Assembly (NCBI RefSeq): GCF_011089885.1 | Contig: NZ_JAANBD010000007.1 | Coordinates: 1-64,000 of the forward strand | Reading direction: 5' to 3' | Length of the DNA stretch: 64,000 nucleotides | Origin: Thioalkalivibrio sp. XN279 | GTDB lineage: Bacteria; Pseudomonadota; Gammaproteobacteria; Steroidobacterales; XN24 | Shown here: in pieces, positions 48,289 to 61,661 of the stretch | How positions within the stretch are numbered: the first letter of the stretch is position 1 | Layout of the letters: the number at the start of each line of letters is the position of its first letter | Program-made: the position numbers and the translations under genes | Notes under the pieces: model-generated | The model's input: only the letters and a program-made list of their open reading frames with translations | Told to the model about the DNA's origin: nothing | The model's database searches: none

Positions 48289-49048
48289 AGAGCGGGTCGG
48301 CCCGCCGGCCCTGCTGTGGCAGGTGCTGGAAGGCAGGGCCGTGTTCGAGCTCGGCGCCATGGCCTGGCTCTATCCCTTGCTGCGCCAGGCGCCTCGTGGC
48401 GACGGTCATCCCGTACTGGTCGTGCCGGGCTTTCTCGCCAGCGGCAGCTCTACCTTTCCGCTGCGGCAGTTCCTCAAGTCGCTCGGCTATGCCGCACATC
48501 GCTGGAAACAGGGGCGTAATCTCGGCGGGGTGGGGGAGACGGAGGAACGGTTGCTCGGGCGCCTGCGCGAGCTGCGGCGCCGCTACGGCCGCAAGGTCAG
48601 CGTCATCGGCTGGAGCCTGGGGGGGATGTACGCGCGCGAGCTGGCCTGGATGGCGCCCGAGGACGTCCGCCTGGTGATCACCATGGGCTCGCCCTTCCGT
48701 AACCACACCGGCACCGCGGTAACGCTGTTGTACGAAGACGTGAGCGGCCAGAGCGAGGCGCACATGGATCCGGCGCTGCTGGCGCGACTCTCGCAACCGC
48801 TCCCCGTACCCTCCACTTCGATCTACACCCGTACCGACGGCGTGGTGCACTGGCGCTGCTCCCTGGAGCGACCGTCGGCCACTACGGAGAACATCCGCGT
48901 GCTCGGCAGCCACTGCGGTCTCGGCCACAACCCGCTGGCATTGTGGGCCATCGCCGATCGCCTGGCCCAGCCGGAAGACCGGTGGCGTCCTTTCCGCCGA
49001 GAGGCCTTCCGGCGCTTCGCGTATCCGACCCCTGATCGTGGCGATTGA
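48275..49048 (+). CDS. Alpha/beta hydrolase (lipase/esterase-like)
   Basis: A 257-residue soluble protein. HPVLVVPGFLASGSSTFPL forms the first strand and oxyanion region, VSVIGWSLGGMYARELA the nucleophile elbow with Ser in GWSLGG, and the end of the chain (VLGSHCGLGHNPLALWAIADRL) provides the likely catalytic histidine. It has no signal peptide. The overlap with the WS/DGAT gene suggests it acts on storage lipid or its precursors, but the substrate is an inference. Confidence 0.8.
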   Translation: MSGAEERVGPPALLWQVLEGRAVFELGAMAWLYPLLRQAPRGDGHPVLVVPGFLASGSSTFPLRQFLKSLGYAAHRWKQGRNLGGVGETEERLLGRLRELRRRYGRKVSVIGWSLGGMYARELAWMAPEDVRLVITMGSPFRNHTGTAVTLLYEDVSGQSEAHMDPALLARLSQPLPVPSTSIYTRTDGVVHWRCSLERPSATTENIRVLGSHCGLGHNPLALWAIADRLAQPEDRWRPFRREAFRRFAYPTPDRGD

Positions 49049-49126
49049 GCCGACGCCCGCATGACTGCGGCCAGAGCGCTTCTCGCGTAGACTCTCGCGC
49101 TGTCAGCAAGCTGGAGCCCTGAACGC

Positions 49127-50530
49127 GTGAAGGAATTCGTCGACGCTGCCAACAACCTGATGTGGGGCTCGCTGCTGATCTGGCTGCTGCTGGGCGCCGG
49201 CCTGCTGTTCACCCTGATGTCCGGCTTCATCCAGGTGCGCCACTTCGGTCATACCTTCGGCGTCATGAAACGCAGCTTCCGTCGTGAGCACGGCGGCATT
49301 TCTTCTTTCGAGGCCTACTGCACCAGCCTCGGCGCGCGCGTGGGCACGGGGAACCTCGCCGGCGTGGCGGTCGCGCTGGAACTCGGCGGCCCGGGCGCGG
49401 TGTTCTGGATGTGGGTCACCGCCATGCTGGGCATGGCCACCAGTTTCTTCGAGTCGACGCTGGCGCAGCTGTTCAAGGTGCCGAATGGCGACGGCAGCTA
49501 CCGCGGCGGCCCGGCCTTCTACATGCAATACGGTCTGGGCAAGCGCTGGATGGGCGTACTGTTCTCCGTGTTCCTCATCCTGGCGTACCCGATCGCCTTC
49601 AACGGCGTGCAGTCGAACACCATGGCCGCTGCGGTGGCCGAGGTGACCGACATCAGCACGGCATGGATGGGCGTGTTGACCGCGTTCTTCGTCGGGCTGG
49701 TGATCTTCGGCGGCATCCGGCGTATTGCGCGCGTGGCGGAAATCGTCGTGCCCTTCATGGCGCTGGCCTATCTCGGCATGGCGTTGTGGCTGGTGGCGAC
49801 GCACGCCGAGCGCCTGCCGGGCGTTTTCCGTCTCGTCATCGAGAGCGCCTTCGGTATCGGCGAGGCCGCAGGCGGCGTGCTCGGCTACGGCATCGCCCAG
49901 GCGCTCATCAACGGCGTGCGTCGTGGCCTGTTCTCCAACGAGGCCGGCTCCGGCAGTGCCCCGATCGCTGCGGCCACCGCCGACGTGCGCCATCCGGCCA
50001 GCCAGGGCTATGTGCAGATGCTCGGCGTGTTCACCGACACCATCGTGATCTGTACCGCCACGGCCGCGATCATCCTGCTCTCCGGGCAGTTCGAGGCCGG
50101 CGCAGGGCTCACCGGGATGGCCTTGACGCAAGGGGCCATGAGTGCGCTGGTCGGCGACTGGGGCGCCGGCTTCATGACCGTCGCGCTGCTGTTTTTCGCT
50201 TTCACCTCGATCATGGCCAACACGTATTACGGCGAGACGAGCCTGGCCTTCATCCATGGCGACCCGCGCCTGGTCACCGCCTATCGCTGCGTGGTCCTGG
50301 TGGGCATTTTCGTCGGCTCCCAGCTCGACCTGCCGCTGGTTTGGGCCATCGCCGACCTGTCGATGGGTTTCATGACCATAGTGAACCTGGTCGCCGTGCT
50401 GCTCCTGTCGGGCGTGGTCATCAAGCTGATGCGCGACTACAACGCGCAGCTGGCCTTCCACGTGGAGCCGGTGTTCGACCCGGAACGCTATCCTGAAGTG
50501 CGGCAGCGCCTGCCCAAGGGCGGCTGGTAG
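49127..50530 (+). CDS. Sodium:alanine/glycine symporter (AGCS family)
   Basis: A 467-residue membrane protein with about eleven helices. The AGCS signature is clear: SFEAYCTSLGARVGTGNLAGVAVAL, GPGAVFWMWVTAMLGMATSFFESTLAQLF, YRGGPAFYMQYGL and GLFSNEAGSGSAPIAAATA. It imports alanine or glycine with Na+. A GTG start at 49127 is used because the first helix (SLLIWLLLGAGLLFTLM) follows directly. It has its own 78-bp upstream gap and is not visibly coupled to neighbours. Confidence 0.92.
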   Translation: MKEFVDAANNLMWGSLLIWLLLGAGLLFTLMSGFIQVRHFGHTFGVMKRSFRREHGGISSFEAYCTSLGARVGTGNLAGVAVALELGGPGAVFWMWVTAMLGMATSFFESTLAQLFKVPNGDGSYRGGPAFYMQYGLGKRWMGVLFSVFLILAYPIAFNGVQSNTMAAAVAEVTDISTAWMGVLTAFFVGLVIFGGIRRIARVAEIVVPFMALAYLGMALWLVATHAERLPGVFRLVIESAFGIGEAAGGVLGYGIAQALINGVRRGLFSNEAGSGSAPIAAATADVRHPASQGYVQMLGVFTDTIVICTATAAIILLSGQFEAGAGLTGMALTQGAMSALVGDWGAGFMTVALLFFAFTSIMANTYYGETSLAFIHGDPRLVTAYRCVVLVGIFVGSQLDLPLVWAIADLSMGFMTIVNLVAVLLLSGVVIKLMRDYNAQLAFHVEPVFDPERYPEVRQRLPKGGW

Positions 50531-50582
50531 ACGCATCCTCCTGAATCGGCGCCTCAGCCCGGCGCGATATACACTGCATGGT

Positions 50583-51698
50583 ATGCACCAGGACAAGGAC
50601 GCCGTGACGGGCGGGGGCAGCCGCATGTGGGCGGCATGCGCGGCGGCGTTCACGCTCGTGGCGGGTTGCGCACCGCCCGAAGGCGGCGAGCGCCCGCAGT
50701 CACTGGCGGCACTCGAGACATCCCTGGCGGGACTTGAGGCCGTAGCGCGGAGCTTTCCCGCGCCGGATGATCGACCCCTGGGCTGGCCGCAGGATCACGC
50801 ACCTCATGCGCAGCAGTTCACTGAGTCCTGGCTGGTCGCCGGCCTGCTGCGCGGCGAGGACGGGCGGCGTTATGGCTTCCAGCTGCTGCTGCAGCGTGTG
50901 GTGCTGCAGGCGGACGACGCCGCCAGGGACTCGGCCTGGGCGGCAAGCGCGGCATGGCAGGGCGCCTTCTCCATCGAGCCGGAGCACGCCCCCCGCGTCG
51001 CGGCGGAACGCTTCAGTCGCGAGGCGCTCGGCCTGGCGGGTGCGAATGCGCGAGAGCAAGTCGTATCGGCATGGCTGGAAGACTGGCGCATCGAGATCGC
51101 GCCGGATGCGGGCACGGGACGGGTGCTCGGCGCTGCCTCAGGGGGCGCACTCGAGCTGACTTTGCGCTTGCCAGCCACGGTCCCCGCCGGCACTGCGGCC
51201 GACGCACGCCGTGGTTACTGGTGGCCGGGACTGGATGCCGACGGCATGCTCCAGATCGGCGGTCGCTCACTGGCGGTGCGCGGCAGCGCCCTGCTGGACC
51301 GAAGCTGGGGACAGGCGCCGCCGGTCGGACGTGGCCAGCTGGCGCTGGCGCGGGTGTGGACCCATACGGAAGAGGGGACGGCCATGCACTGCGAAGCGCT
51401 GCGCCGGCGTGGCGGTGGCGGCGTTCCGCTGGGGGGCTGCACCGAGTTTCCGTCGGGCCGGTCGCTGGACCGGCTGCCCGAACCGACCGAGGCTGCTGCG
51501 ACCGCCGCGCGGGGCGGACAGTCGCCACTGGAATGGAACGTCCCTGCGCCCGGGACGGCGGTGCCGGGGCGCTGGGCACCGCTGGCGCAGCCGGGTGACG
51601 TTGGTACGGCGTGGTCCGGCGTGATCGTGCCGGCGGCCGAGGATGCAGGCGGAGACCAATGGGGCCTGCTGTCGCTGAGTAATTTCGCCGCGCCATGA
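50583..51698 (+). CDS. CrtC/AttH-like lipoprotein
   Basis: A 371-residue exported lipoprotein (lipobox LVAGC). The region PLGWPQDHAPHAQQFTESWLVAGLLRGEDGRRYGFQLLLQRVVLQ (cited in part) and FSREALGLAGANAREQVVSAWLEDWRIEI match the pattern of the AttH/hydroxyneurosporene synthase (CrtC) lipocalin-like fold, where the first motif is usually H-x-(E)WWYxTG-x-L. Here the aromatic pair is reduced to SWLVAG and the later D-R-E-W-S motif is DRSWGQ, so catalysis of the CrtC type is doubtful. The start is uncertain: ATG 50583 or 50625. A di-haem cytochrome lipoprotein follows after 28 bp. Confidence 0.65.
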   Translation: MHQDKDAVTGGGSRMWAACAAAFTLVAGCAPPEGGERPQSLAALETSLAGLEAVARSFPAPDDRPLGWPQDHAPHAQQFTESWLVAGLLRGEDGRRYGFQLLLQRVVLQADDAARDSAWAASAAWQGAFSIEPEHAPRVAAERFSREALGLAGANAREQVVSAWLEDWRIEIAPDAGTGRVLGAASGGALELTLRLPATVPAGTAADARRGYWWPGLDADGMLQIGGRSLAVRGSALLDRSWGQAPPVGRGQLALARVWTHTEEGTAMHCEALRRRGGGGVPLGGCTEFPSGRSLDRLPEPTEAAATAARGGQSPLEWNVPAPGTAVPGRWAPLAQPGDVGTAWSGVIVPAAEDAGGDQWGLLSLSNFAAP

Positions 51699-51726
51699 GC
51701 GCCGGATCGAGATCGAGGTGTTGGAG

Positions 51727-53148
51727 ATGAACTGTCAGGCCAGGTTTGCCGTAATGCTTGCGGCACTGTGGGTCGCCGCCTGTGGTCCGGGTGGCGATCA
51801 GGCAGATCAACTTCCGGCGGTGCAGCCCGGCGAGCCCGGGGTCTTGCCCGCAGCGGCGCAGCGCGAGGGCGACCCGGCGCTCGGCTACGAGATCATCGTC
51901 AACCGCGGCTATGTCAGCTGCGGCGTGCCCCTGTCGGCATTCCGCGCGGCCGTCGCCGACAGCCCGCCGGACCGCTCGCTCCAGCCGCCGGGGCGGCTGG
52001 GTCGCAACGCCGAGCTCCCCTACACCCTCAATGCCACCACCAACGCCGACGGCGTGGAACTCGTCGTCAGCAACTGCCTGGCCTGCCACGGCGCCCAGTT
52101 CAATGGCGAGCTGGTCGTGGGCCTGGGGAACGCCTTCGCGGACTTCACGACGAACCCCATGGAAGGCATCGAGCGCCTGGGGCTGCTGGTCGAGGACGGG
52201 CCGGAGGCGGAGGCCTGGCGACGCTGGGCCGACCGGATCGGCGCCATCGCGCCGTACATGATTACCGATACGGTCGGCGTGAACCCGGCGCCGAACCTGA
52301 CCATGGCCCTCATGGCGCATCGTGACCCGCAGACGTTGGCATGGCTCGACCAGCCCGCGCTCGAGCCGCCGCCGCGCGACCCCCTGCCGACTGCGGTGCC
52401 GCCATGGTGGCGCATGCAGAAGAAACACGCCATGTTCTACCACGGCGGCGGGCAGGGGGATCACGTGCCCTACATGATGCTCAAGTCGCTGGTGTGCACC
52501 GACGACCCGGCCGAAGCGCGCGAGATCGATGAATGGTTCAGCCACGTGCGCGCCTTCATTGCGTCGCTGGAGCCGCCGGCCTGGCCGTTCGCGCTGGACA
52601 AGGCGCTGGCGGCGGAGGGGAAGGCCGTGTTCGGGGGCCACTGTGCGGCCTGCCATGGCAGCTACGGCGAGGAAGAGAGCTATCCGAACCTCGTCGTCGC
52701 CCTGGAGCAGGTCGGGACGGATCCGGCGTACGCCCTGCAGGCGGTAGAGGCAGAGCGTTTCATCCGCTGGTTCAACGGCTCGTTCTACGGGCGGACTGCG
52801 CAGGCGCGCCCGGCGCCCGGGTACGTTGCGCCGCCGCTGGACGGCGTGTGGGCGACGGCGCCTTACCTGCACAACGACTCGGTGCCCAGCATCGCGGCGC
52901 TGCTCGACAGCAGCCAGCGACCGCGTTACTGGCGCCACGTGCTCGAGCCGCGCGAGTACGATACCGCGACACTCGGGTGGCGCCATGAGGCGCTCGGCCA
53001 TGGCAAGGACGGGGCCGCTGGCGCGGACGAGGCCCGGCGGATCTACGACACCACGCGCCCGGGTTACGGCAACGGCGGGCACACTTTCGGCGACGTGCTC
53101 AGCGAGCATGAGCGTGCCGCGTTGATCGAGTATCTCAAGACCCTGTGA
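51727..53148 (+). CDS. Di-haem c-type cytochrome lipoprotein
   Basis: A 473-residue lipoprotein (lipobox WVAAC, Cys19) with two CxxCH haem sites: CLACH (117-121) and CAACH (306-310). The C-terminal half has the pattern PPLDGVWATAPYLHNDSVPSIAALLDSS, found in di-haem proteins of the cytochrome c peroxidase/RoxA rubber oxygenase superfamily. The rest is not recognised, so peroxidase, dioxygenase or simple electron transfer cannot be told apart. The ATG at 51727 is preferred for its lipoprotein signal. It probably forms a two-gene unit with the CrtC/AttH-like lipoprotein. Confidence 0.75.
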   Translation: MNCQARFAVMLAALWVAACGPGGDQADQLPAVQPGEPGVLPAAAQREGDPALGYEIIVNRGYVSCGVPLSAFRAAVADSPPDRSLQPPGRLGRNAELPYTLNATTNADGVELVVSNCLACHGAQFNGELVVGLGNAFADFTTNPMEGIERLGLLVEDGPEAEAWRRWADRIGAIAPYMITDTVGVNPAPNLTMALMAHRDPQTLAWLDQPALEPPPRDPLPTAVPPWWRMQKKHAMFYHGGGQGDHVPYMMLKSLVCTDDPAEAREIDEWFSHVRAFIASLEPPAWPFALDKALAAEGKAVFGGHCAACHGSYGEEESYPNLVVALEQVGTDPAYALQAVEAERFIRWFNGSFYGRTAQARPAPGYVAPPLDGVWATAPYLHNDSVPSIAALLDSSQRPRYWRHVLEPREYDTATLGWRHEALGHGKDGAAGADEARRIYDTTRPGYGNGGHTFGDVLSEHERAALIEYLKTL

Positions 53149-53163
53149 ACGCGCCCATGATTC

Positions 53164-55875
53164 TCAGGGCCGGGCGCCGCGCCGACGCAGGATCCACTTT
53201 TCCAGTTCCACGAGCGGCACAACCGTGGCCGCTACCAGCAGCACGACGAGCCAGTCCCGGCCGCTCAGCGGGACGGTGTGGAACAGCGCATTCATTGCTG
53301 GCAGGTAGGTGAACCCGACCTGGAACAGTGAGACGGCAATTACGGCCGCCACGGCAGCGCGGTTGCCGAAAAAGCCGTTGATGTTGAGCGTGGGGGCCAC
53401 CATGTGGCGCACATTCAGCAGGTAAAAGGCCTCGAACATGACCAGCGTATTCACCGCCATGGTACGCGCGTGGTCGAGCGGATAGCCGGCTTCACGTGCC
53501 GCCACGAACAGGCCGAAAGTGCCGCTGACCACAACCGCCGAAACGAAAGCGATGCGCCAGGTGACGAAGCGCCCGAGGAGCGGCTCGTCCGGGCGTCGCG
53601 GCGGGCGCGCCATGATGTCGCGCTCGGGCGGCTCGAAGGCCAGCGCCAGCGCAAGCGTCACCGCCGTGATCATGTTCACCCAGAGAATCTGCAAGGGCGT
53701 GATCGGCAAGGCGCGACCGATGGCGATCGCGAGGACGATCATGATGGCCTCAGCGGCGTTGGTCGGCAGGATGAAGAGGATGGCCTTGCGTATGTTGTCG
53801 TAGACGGTGCGGCCTTCCTCCACTGCGCTTTCGATGGACGCGAAGTTGTCGTCGGAAAGCACCATCTCCGCCGCCTGGCGCGCCACCTCGGTGCCGCCTT
53901 TGCCCATGGCTACGCCGACGTCCGCACGCTTGAGCGCGGGGGCGTCGTTCACGCCGTCGCCTGTCATGGCAACGACGCGACCAGCCGCCTGCAGCGCTTC
54001 GACGAGACGCAGCTTGTGTTCCGGGCTGGCGCGAGCGAATACGTCTGCCTCCAGCGCCACTTCCATCAGCGCTGCGTCGTCGAGTTGCTCCAGCTCCGCG
54101 CCGAGCACGGCGTTGCAGCCGTCGCCGATACCCATGGCGGCGCTCACGGCCCGGGCGGTGCTGAGGTGATCGCCCGTGATCATCTTGACGTTGATGCCTG
54201 CGTCGCGACATTGCTCGACGGCGCGGATCGCTTCCTCGCGCGGCGGATCGATCAGCCCGACCAGCCCCAGCAGGGTAAGTCCTGATTCGACCTCGGTGGT
54301 GGTGAGCTCTCCGCTGCAACCCGCACGCGGCGCTCCCGTAGCGAGCGCCAGCACGCGCAAACCGTCCGCAGCAAGCGCCTCGGCCCGCTCGAGCCACGCC
54401 TGGCGGCAACAGGACTCGTTGCCATCACGCGCCACCACCGAGTCGCACATGGTGAGGATTCTTTCGGGTGCACCCTTGACGACGACGAAGCGGTGGTCAT
54501 GGTGGTCATGGTGCAGGGTCGCCATGTAACGATGTTCCGACTCGAAGGGAATGGCATCGTCGCGCGGCACCTCGAGGCGCAGCCGGTCCGGATCGAGGCC
54601 CGCCTTCATCGCCAGGATGAGCAGCGCGCCTTCCGTGGGATCCCCATTGAGCCTCGGCGTGGCGTCTTCGATGTGGAATTCCGCGTCGTTGCACAATGCC
54701 GCCGCACGGCACAACTCCAGCAGGACCGCGTCCCCTCCGGGGTCCGTCTCCACGCCTTCACCATGTATGGTGCCGTGCGGGTCGTAGCCGACTCCTGTGA
54801 CCTGGTACTCGCAGTCGTGCAGTGCGACGCGGCTGGCGGTCATTTCATTCCGGGTCAGGGTGCCGGTCTTGTCGCTGCATATGACAGAGACCGAGCCGAG
54901 CGTCTCGACCGCCGGCAGCTGGCGGATGATGGCGTTGCGGGCCGCCATGCGCTGGACGCCGATGGCCAGCGTGATGGTGATGATTGCGGGCAGGCCCTCG
55001 GGTATGGCCGCGACTGCGAGTCCCACGGCGGCCAGGAACATCTGCTCGAGCGGGTAATCGTGCACCAGGACGCCGAACAGCACTGTGCCCAGCGCGATAA
55101 CTGCGATCACCAGGCTGAGTTTGCGGGCGAATCGATCGAGCTGCCGCGTCAGCGGCGTACTCAGGGTCTGCACGCGCGAGAGCATCGCGCTGATGCGCCC
55201 GATCTGGGTATTGCCGCCGGTTGCCACGACGACCCCGGTCCCGGTCCCGGCAGCGACCAGCGTGCCAGACCAGGCCATGGAGTGACGGTCACCCAGTGGC
55301 GCAGCCTCTGCCACGGGTAGCACGCATTTTTCGACCGCCACCGATTCACCGGTGAGGATTGCTTCATCGACCTGGAGGTTGCGGCGGTTCGTTATGCGAA
55401 GGTCCGCAGGCACGAGGTCCCCCGCCTGCAGCGCGACCATGTCGCCGGGCACCAGGTCCTCCGCCAGGAGTTCTTCCCGGCGGCCGTCGCGTAGCACCGT
55501 GGCGCGCGGGGAAAGCAGGCCGCTGATCGCCTCCAGGGCACGTTCCGCCTTGCCCTCCTGCACGAAGCCGATGACGGCGTTGATCACCACCACGCCGAGG
55601 ATCACGGCCGTGTCGGTCCATTCCCCCAGCAGCGCCGTGATCAGCGCAGCGGCCAGCAGTACCCAGATGAGCACGTTGTTGCACTGGGAGAGCAGGCGCA
55701 TGAAGGCGCTGCGGCGCGGCGGCTCGGGGAGGCGGTTGGTGCCGTGGCGTGCGCGACGACGCTCTGCTTCCGCTGCAGAAAGGCCGCGCCGATCCGCCTC
55801 GAGCCGCGCCAGCACGTCCACGGCCGGCAGGCTGTGCCAGCTGGGTTCCGCCGGGCGGGGCTCGGGCGATGCCAT
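53164..55875 (-). CDS. Cation-transporting P-type ATPase (Ca2+-ATPase/PacL-like, P2A)
   Basis: A 903-residue pump with all P-type hallmarks: the N-terminal cation ATPase domain (SLPAVDVLARLEADRRGLS), the LTGES actuator loop, PEGLPAIITITLAIGVQR in M4, the phosphorylated aspartate in CSDKTGTLT, KGAPERIL in the nucleotide domain, and GDGVNDAPALKRADVGVAMG. Ten transmembrane helices end with VPLVELEKWILRRRG. The M4 PEGLP motif fits SERCA/PacL-type transport, probably Ca2+ efflux, though Mn2+ or Na+ are possible. It is divergent from the TonB receptor. Confidence 0.92.
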   Translation of the reverse strand: MASPEPRPAEPSWHSLPAVDVLARLEADRRGLSAAEAERRRARHGTNRLPEPPRRSAFMRLLSQCNNVLIWVLLAAALITALLGEWTDTAVILGVVVINAVIGFVQEGKAERALEAISGLLSPRATVLRDGRREELLAEDLVPGDMVALQAGDLVPADLRITNRRNLQVDEAILTGESVAVEKCVLPVAEAAPLGDRHSMAWSGTLVAAGTGTGVVVATGGNTQIGRISAMLSRVQTLSTPLTRQLDRFARKLSLVIAVIALGTVLFGVLVHDYPLEQMFLAAVGLAVAAIPEGLPAIITITLAIGVQRMAARNAIIRQLPAVETLGSVSVICSDKTGTLTRNEMTASRVALHDCEYQVTGVGYDPHGTIHGEGVETDPGGDAVLLELCRAAALCNDAEFHIEDATPRLNGDPTEGALLILAMKAGLDPDRLRLEVPRDDAIPFESEHRYMATLHHDHHDHRFVVVKGAPERILTMCDSVVARDGNESCCRQAWLERAEALAADGLRVLALATGAPRAGCSGELTTTEVESGLTLLGLVGLIDPPREEAIRAVEQCRDAGINVKMITGDHLSTARAVSAAMGIGDGCNAVLGAELEQLDDAALMEVALEADVFARASPEHKLRLVEALQAAGRVVAMTGDGVNDAPALKRADVGVAMGKGGTEVARQAAEMVLSDDNFASIESAVEEGRTVYDNIRKAILFILPTNAAEAIMIVLAIAIGRALPITPLQILWVNMITAVTLALALAFEPPERDIMARPPRRPDEPLLGRFVTWRIAFVSAVVVSGTFGLFVAAREAGYPLDHARTMAVNTLVMFEAFYLLNVRHMVAPTLNINGFFGNRAAVAAVIAVSLFQVGFTYLPAMNALFHTVPLSGRDWLVVLLVAATVVPLVELEKWILRRRGARP

Positions 55876-55977
55876 TGGGGTTCTCGCAGTCCTCTGTCCT
55901 GAAGACTAGTGGGCCTGCGATGCCTTGGGTACCCGCATACGCCGCAAGCCGGAAGCGCCGGTCCATTGCGATAAAGA

Positions 55978-55997
55978 CGATAAATGATTTATTATCG
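55978..55997. promoter_or_regulatory. Fur-box-like palindrome at the TonB receptor promoter
   Basis: A 20-bp palindrome with arms CGATAA (55978-55983) and TTATCG (55992-55997) lies immediately before the receptor gene and resembles the GATAATGATAATCATTATC Fur consensus in outline. A -35-like TTGCGA (55966-55971) and -10-like TTATTA (55989-55994) are spaced 17 bp. This would start transcription at about 56001, next to the ATG at 56002. Confidence 0.5.
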
Positions 55998-56001
55998 ATG
56001 C

Positions 56002-60397
<4,396 letters not shown>

Positions 60398-60411
60398 GAC
60401 GCAACTCCAAA

Positions 60412-60454
60412 CCCCTTGCGTGGTCGAACTACAATCTGTCGATCACGCAAGGGG
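60412..60454 (+). promoter_or_regulatory. Hairpin enclosing the msrB ribosome-binding site
   Basis: CCCCTTGCGTG (60412-60422) pairs perfectly with CACGCAAGGGG (60444-60454) around a 21-nt loop. The right arm contains the GGGG of the GGGGAG ribosome-binding site (60451-60456) for msrB at 60463. AACT (60403-60406) can pair with AGTT (60455-60458) to extend the stem past a small bulge. It lies 15 bp after the nirS stop, so it could limit msrB translation or protect the nirS 3' end. Confidence 0.7.
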
Positions 60455-60462
60455 AGTTGGAT

Positions 60463-60996
60463 ATGCACAGGAGAATCCTGTTGGGCCACATGGCGGCGGT
60501 GCTGGTTGCCCCGCCCCTGTGGCCTTCTTTAGTGATGGCGGAGCCGTCCGGGGCGGGTGCGCACGATGCCGGCGGTCGGCTGCAGGCGGCCCGGGAGGAC
60601 TGGAAAGAGATCCTGCCGGAGGACCGCTACCGCGTGCTGTTCGAGGAGGCGACCGAGCCTGCGCGCAGCAGTCCGCTGGACAAGGAATACGGTGACGGCA
60701 CCTACATCTGTGCCGCCTGTTACCAGCCCCTGTTCGACAGCGCCGACAAGTTCGACAGCGGCACGGGCTGGCCCAGCTTCATCCGGCCGCTGCCGGGCGC
60801 GATGGGCACGAAGCGCGATTTCAAGCTCATCTGGCCGCGCACCGAGTACCACTGCAGCCGCTGCGGCGGCCACCAGGGCCACGTCTTCAAGGACGGTCCG
60901 CCGCCGACCGGCGAGCGCTGGTGCAATAACGGCCTGGCGCTGGAATTCGTGCCCCGCGGCGAGGCTCTCCCACCGCTGCGGGACCCGGGACAGTGA
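60463..60996 (+). CDS. msrB: Exported peptide-methionine (R)-S-oxide reductase MsrB
   Basis: A 177-residue protein with a signal sequence (LLGHMAAVLVAPPLWPSLVMAE). The MsrB fold is shown by ICAACYQPLF and HCSRCGGHQGHVF (zinc cysteine pairs), FDSGTGWPSFIRPL and the catalytic cysteine in RWCNNGLALEF. It reduces the R epimer of methionine sulfoxide. The signal sequence implies periplasmic action, so it needs a thiol donor there. It overlaps msrA by 4 bp and follows nirS by 65 bp. Confidence 0.93.
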   Translation: MHRRILLGHMAAVLVAPPLWPSLVMAEPSGAGAHDAGGRLQAAREDWKEILPEDRYRVLFEEATEPARSSPLDKEYGDGTYICAACYQPLFDSADKFDSGTGWPSFIRPLPGAMGTKRDFKLIWPRTEYHCSRCGGHQGHVFKDGPPPTGERWCNNGLALEFVPRGEALPPLRDPGQ

Positions 60997-61631
60997 GCGC
61001 CGGGATGCGCCGGCTGGGCCTGGCGCTGCTGGGACCCGTGCTGCTGGCCTGGGCGGCTTACAGCGTAGCGGCCGAGGACACAGTGCCGGCCGCCGGCGCC
61101 GAGACGGCCCGCGCGACCTTCGCGGGCGGCTGCTTCTGGTGCATGGAGCCGCCCTTCGACAAGCTCGAGGGCGTGCTTTCGACCACCTCGGGCTATGCCG
61201 GCGGCCCGGAGCCGGACCCGACGTACGAGCAGGTGGCCCGGGGACTCACGGGTCACGCCGAGGTGGTGCAGGTGGTCTACGACCCGGCGCGCATCAGTTA
61301 TGAGGAGCTGCTGCAGGTGTTCTGGCGCAACATTGACCCGCTGGCCGTCGACCGGCAGTTCTGCGACGCCGGACCCCAGTACCGCAGCGCGATCTTCTAC
61401 CATGACGAAGCCCAGCGCGCGGCGGCGGAGAAATCGCTGCAGGAGATCCGCACGCGTTTCAGTGCGCCGGTGGCCACCGTGATCGCGCCGCTGGGAGGCA
61501 GTTTCTACCCGGCCGAGGCCTACCACCAGGACTACTACCTGAAGAACCCGCTGCGTTATCGTTTCTACCGCTTCAACTGCGGGCGGGACGAGCGCCTCGA
61601 GTCCTTGTGGGGCGCAGAGGAAGAAAGATAA
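60993..61631 (+). CDS. msrA: Exported peptide-methionine (S)-S-oxide reductase MsrA
   Basis: A 212-residue protein with a hydrophobic N-terminal export segment (LGLALLGPVLLAWAAYSVAAE). The MsrA active site is FAGGCFWCMEPPFDKLEGV, followed by TTSGYAGG, TGHAEVVQVVYDPARISYEELLQVFWRNIDP and the conserved AEAYHQDYYLKNP. A further cysteine in RFNCGRDE may resolve the disulfide. It reduces the S epimer of methionine sulfoxide and is coupled to msrB by GTGA. Side-by-side exported MsrB and MsrA point to repair of periplasmic proteins, plausibly against NO-derived oxidants made near NirS. Confidence 0.94.
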   Translation: MSAGMRRLGLALLGPVLLAWAAYSVAAEDTVPAAGAETARATFAGGCFWCMEPPFDKLEGVLSTTSGYAGGPEPDPTYEQVARGLTGHAEVVQVVYDPARISYEELLQVFWRNIDPLAVDRQFCDAGPQYRSAIFYHDEAQRAAAEKSLQEIRTRFSAPVATVIAPLGGSFYPAEAYHQDYYLKNPLRYRFYRFNCGRDERLESLWGAEEER

Positions 61632-61661
61632 TAAGGAACAGTGGGTTAAAAGGGAAATATC

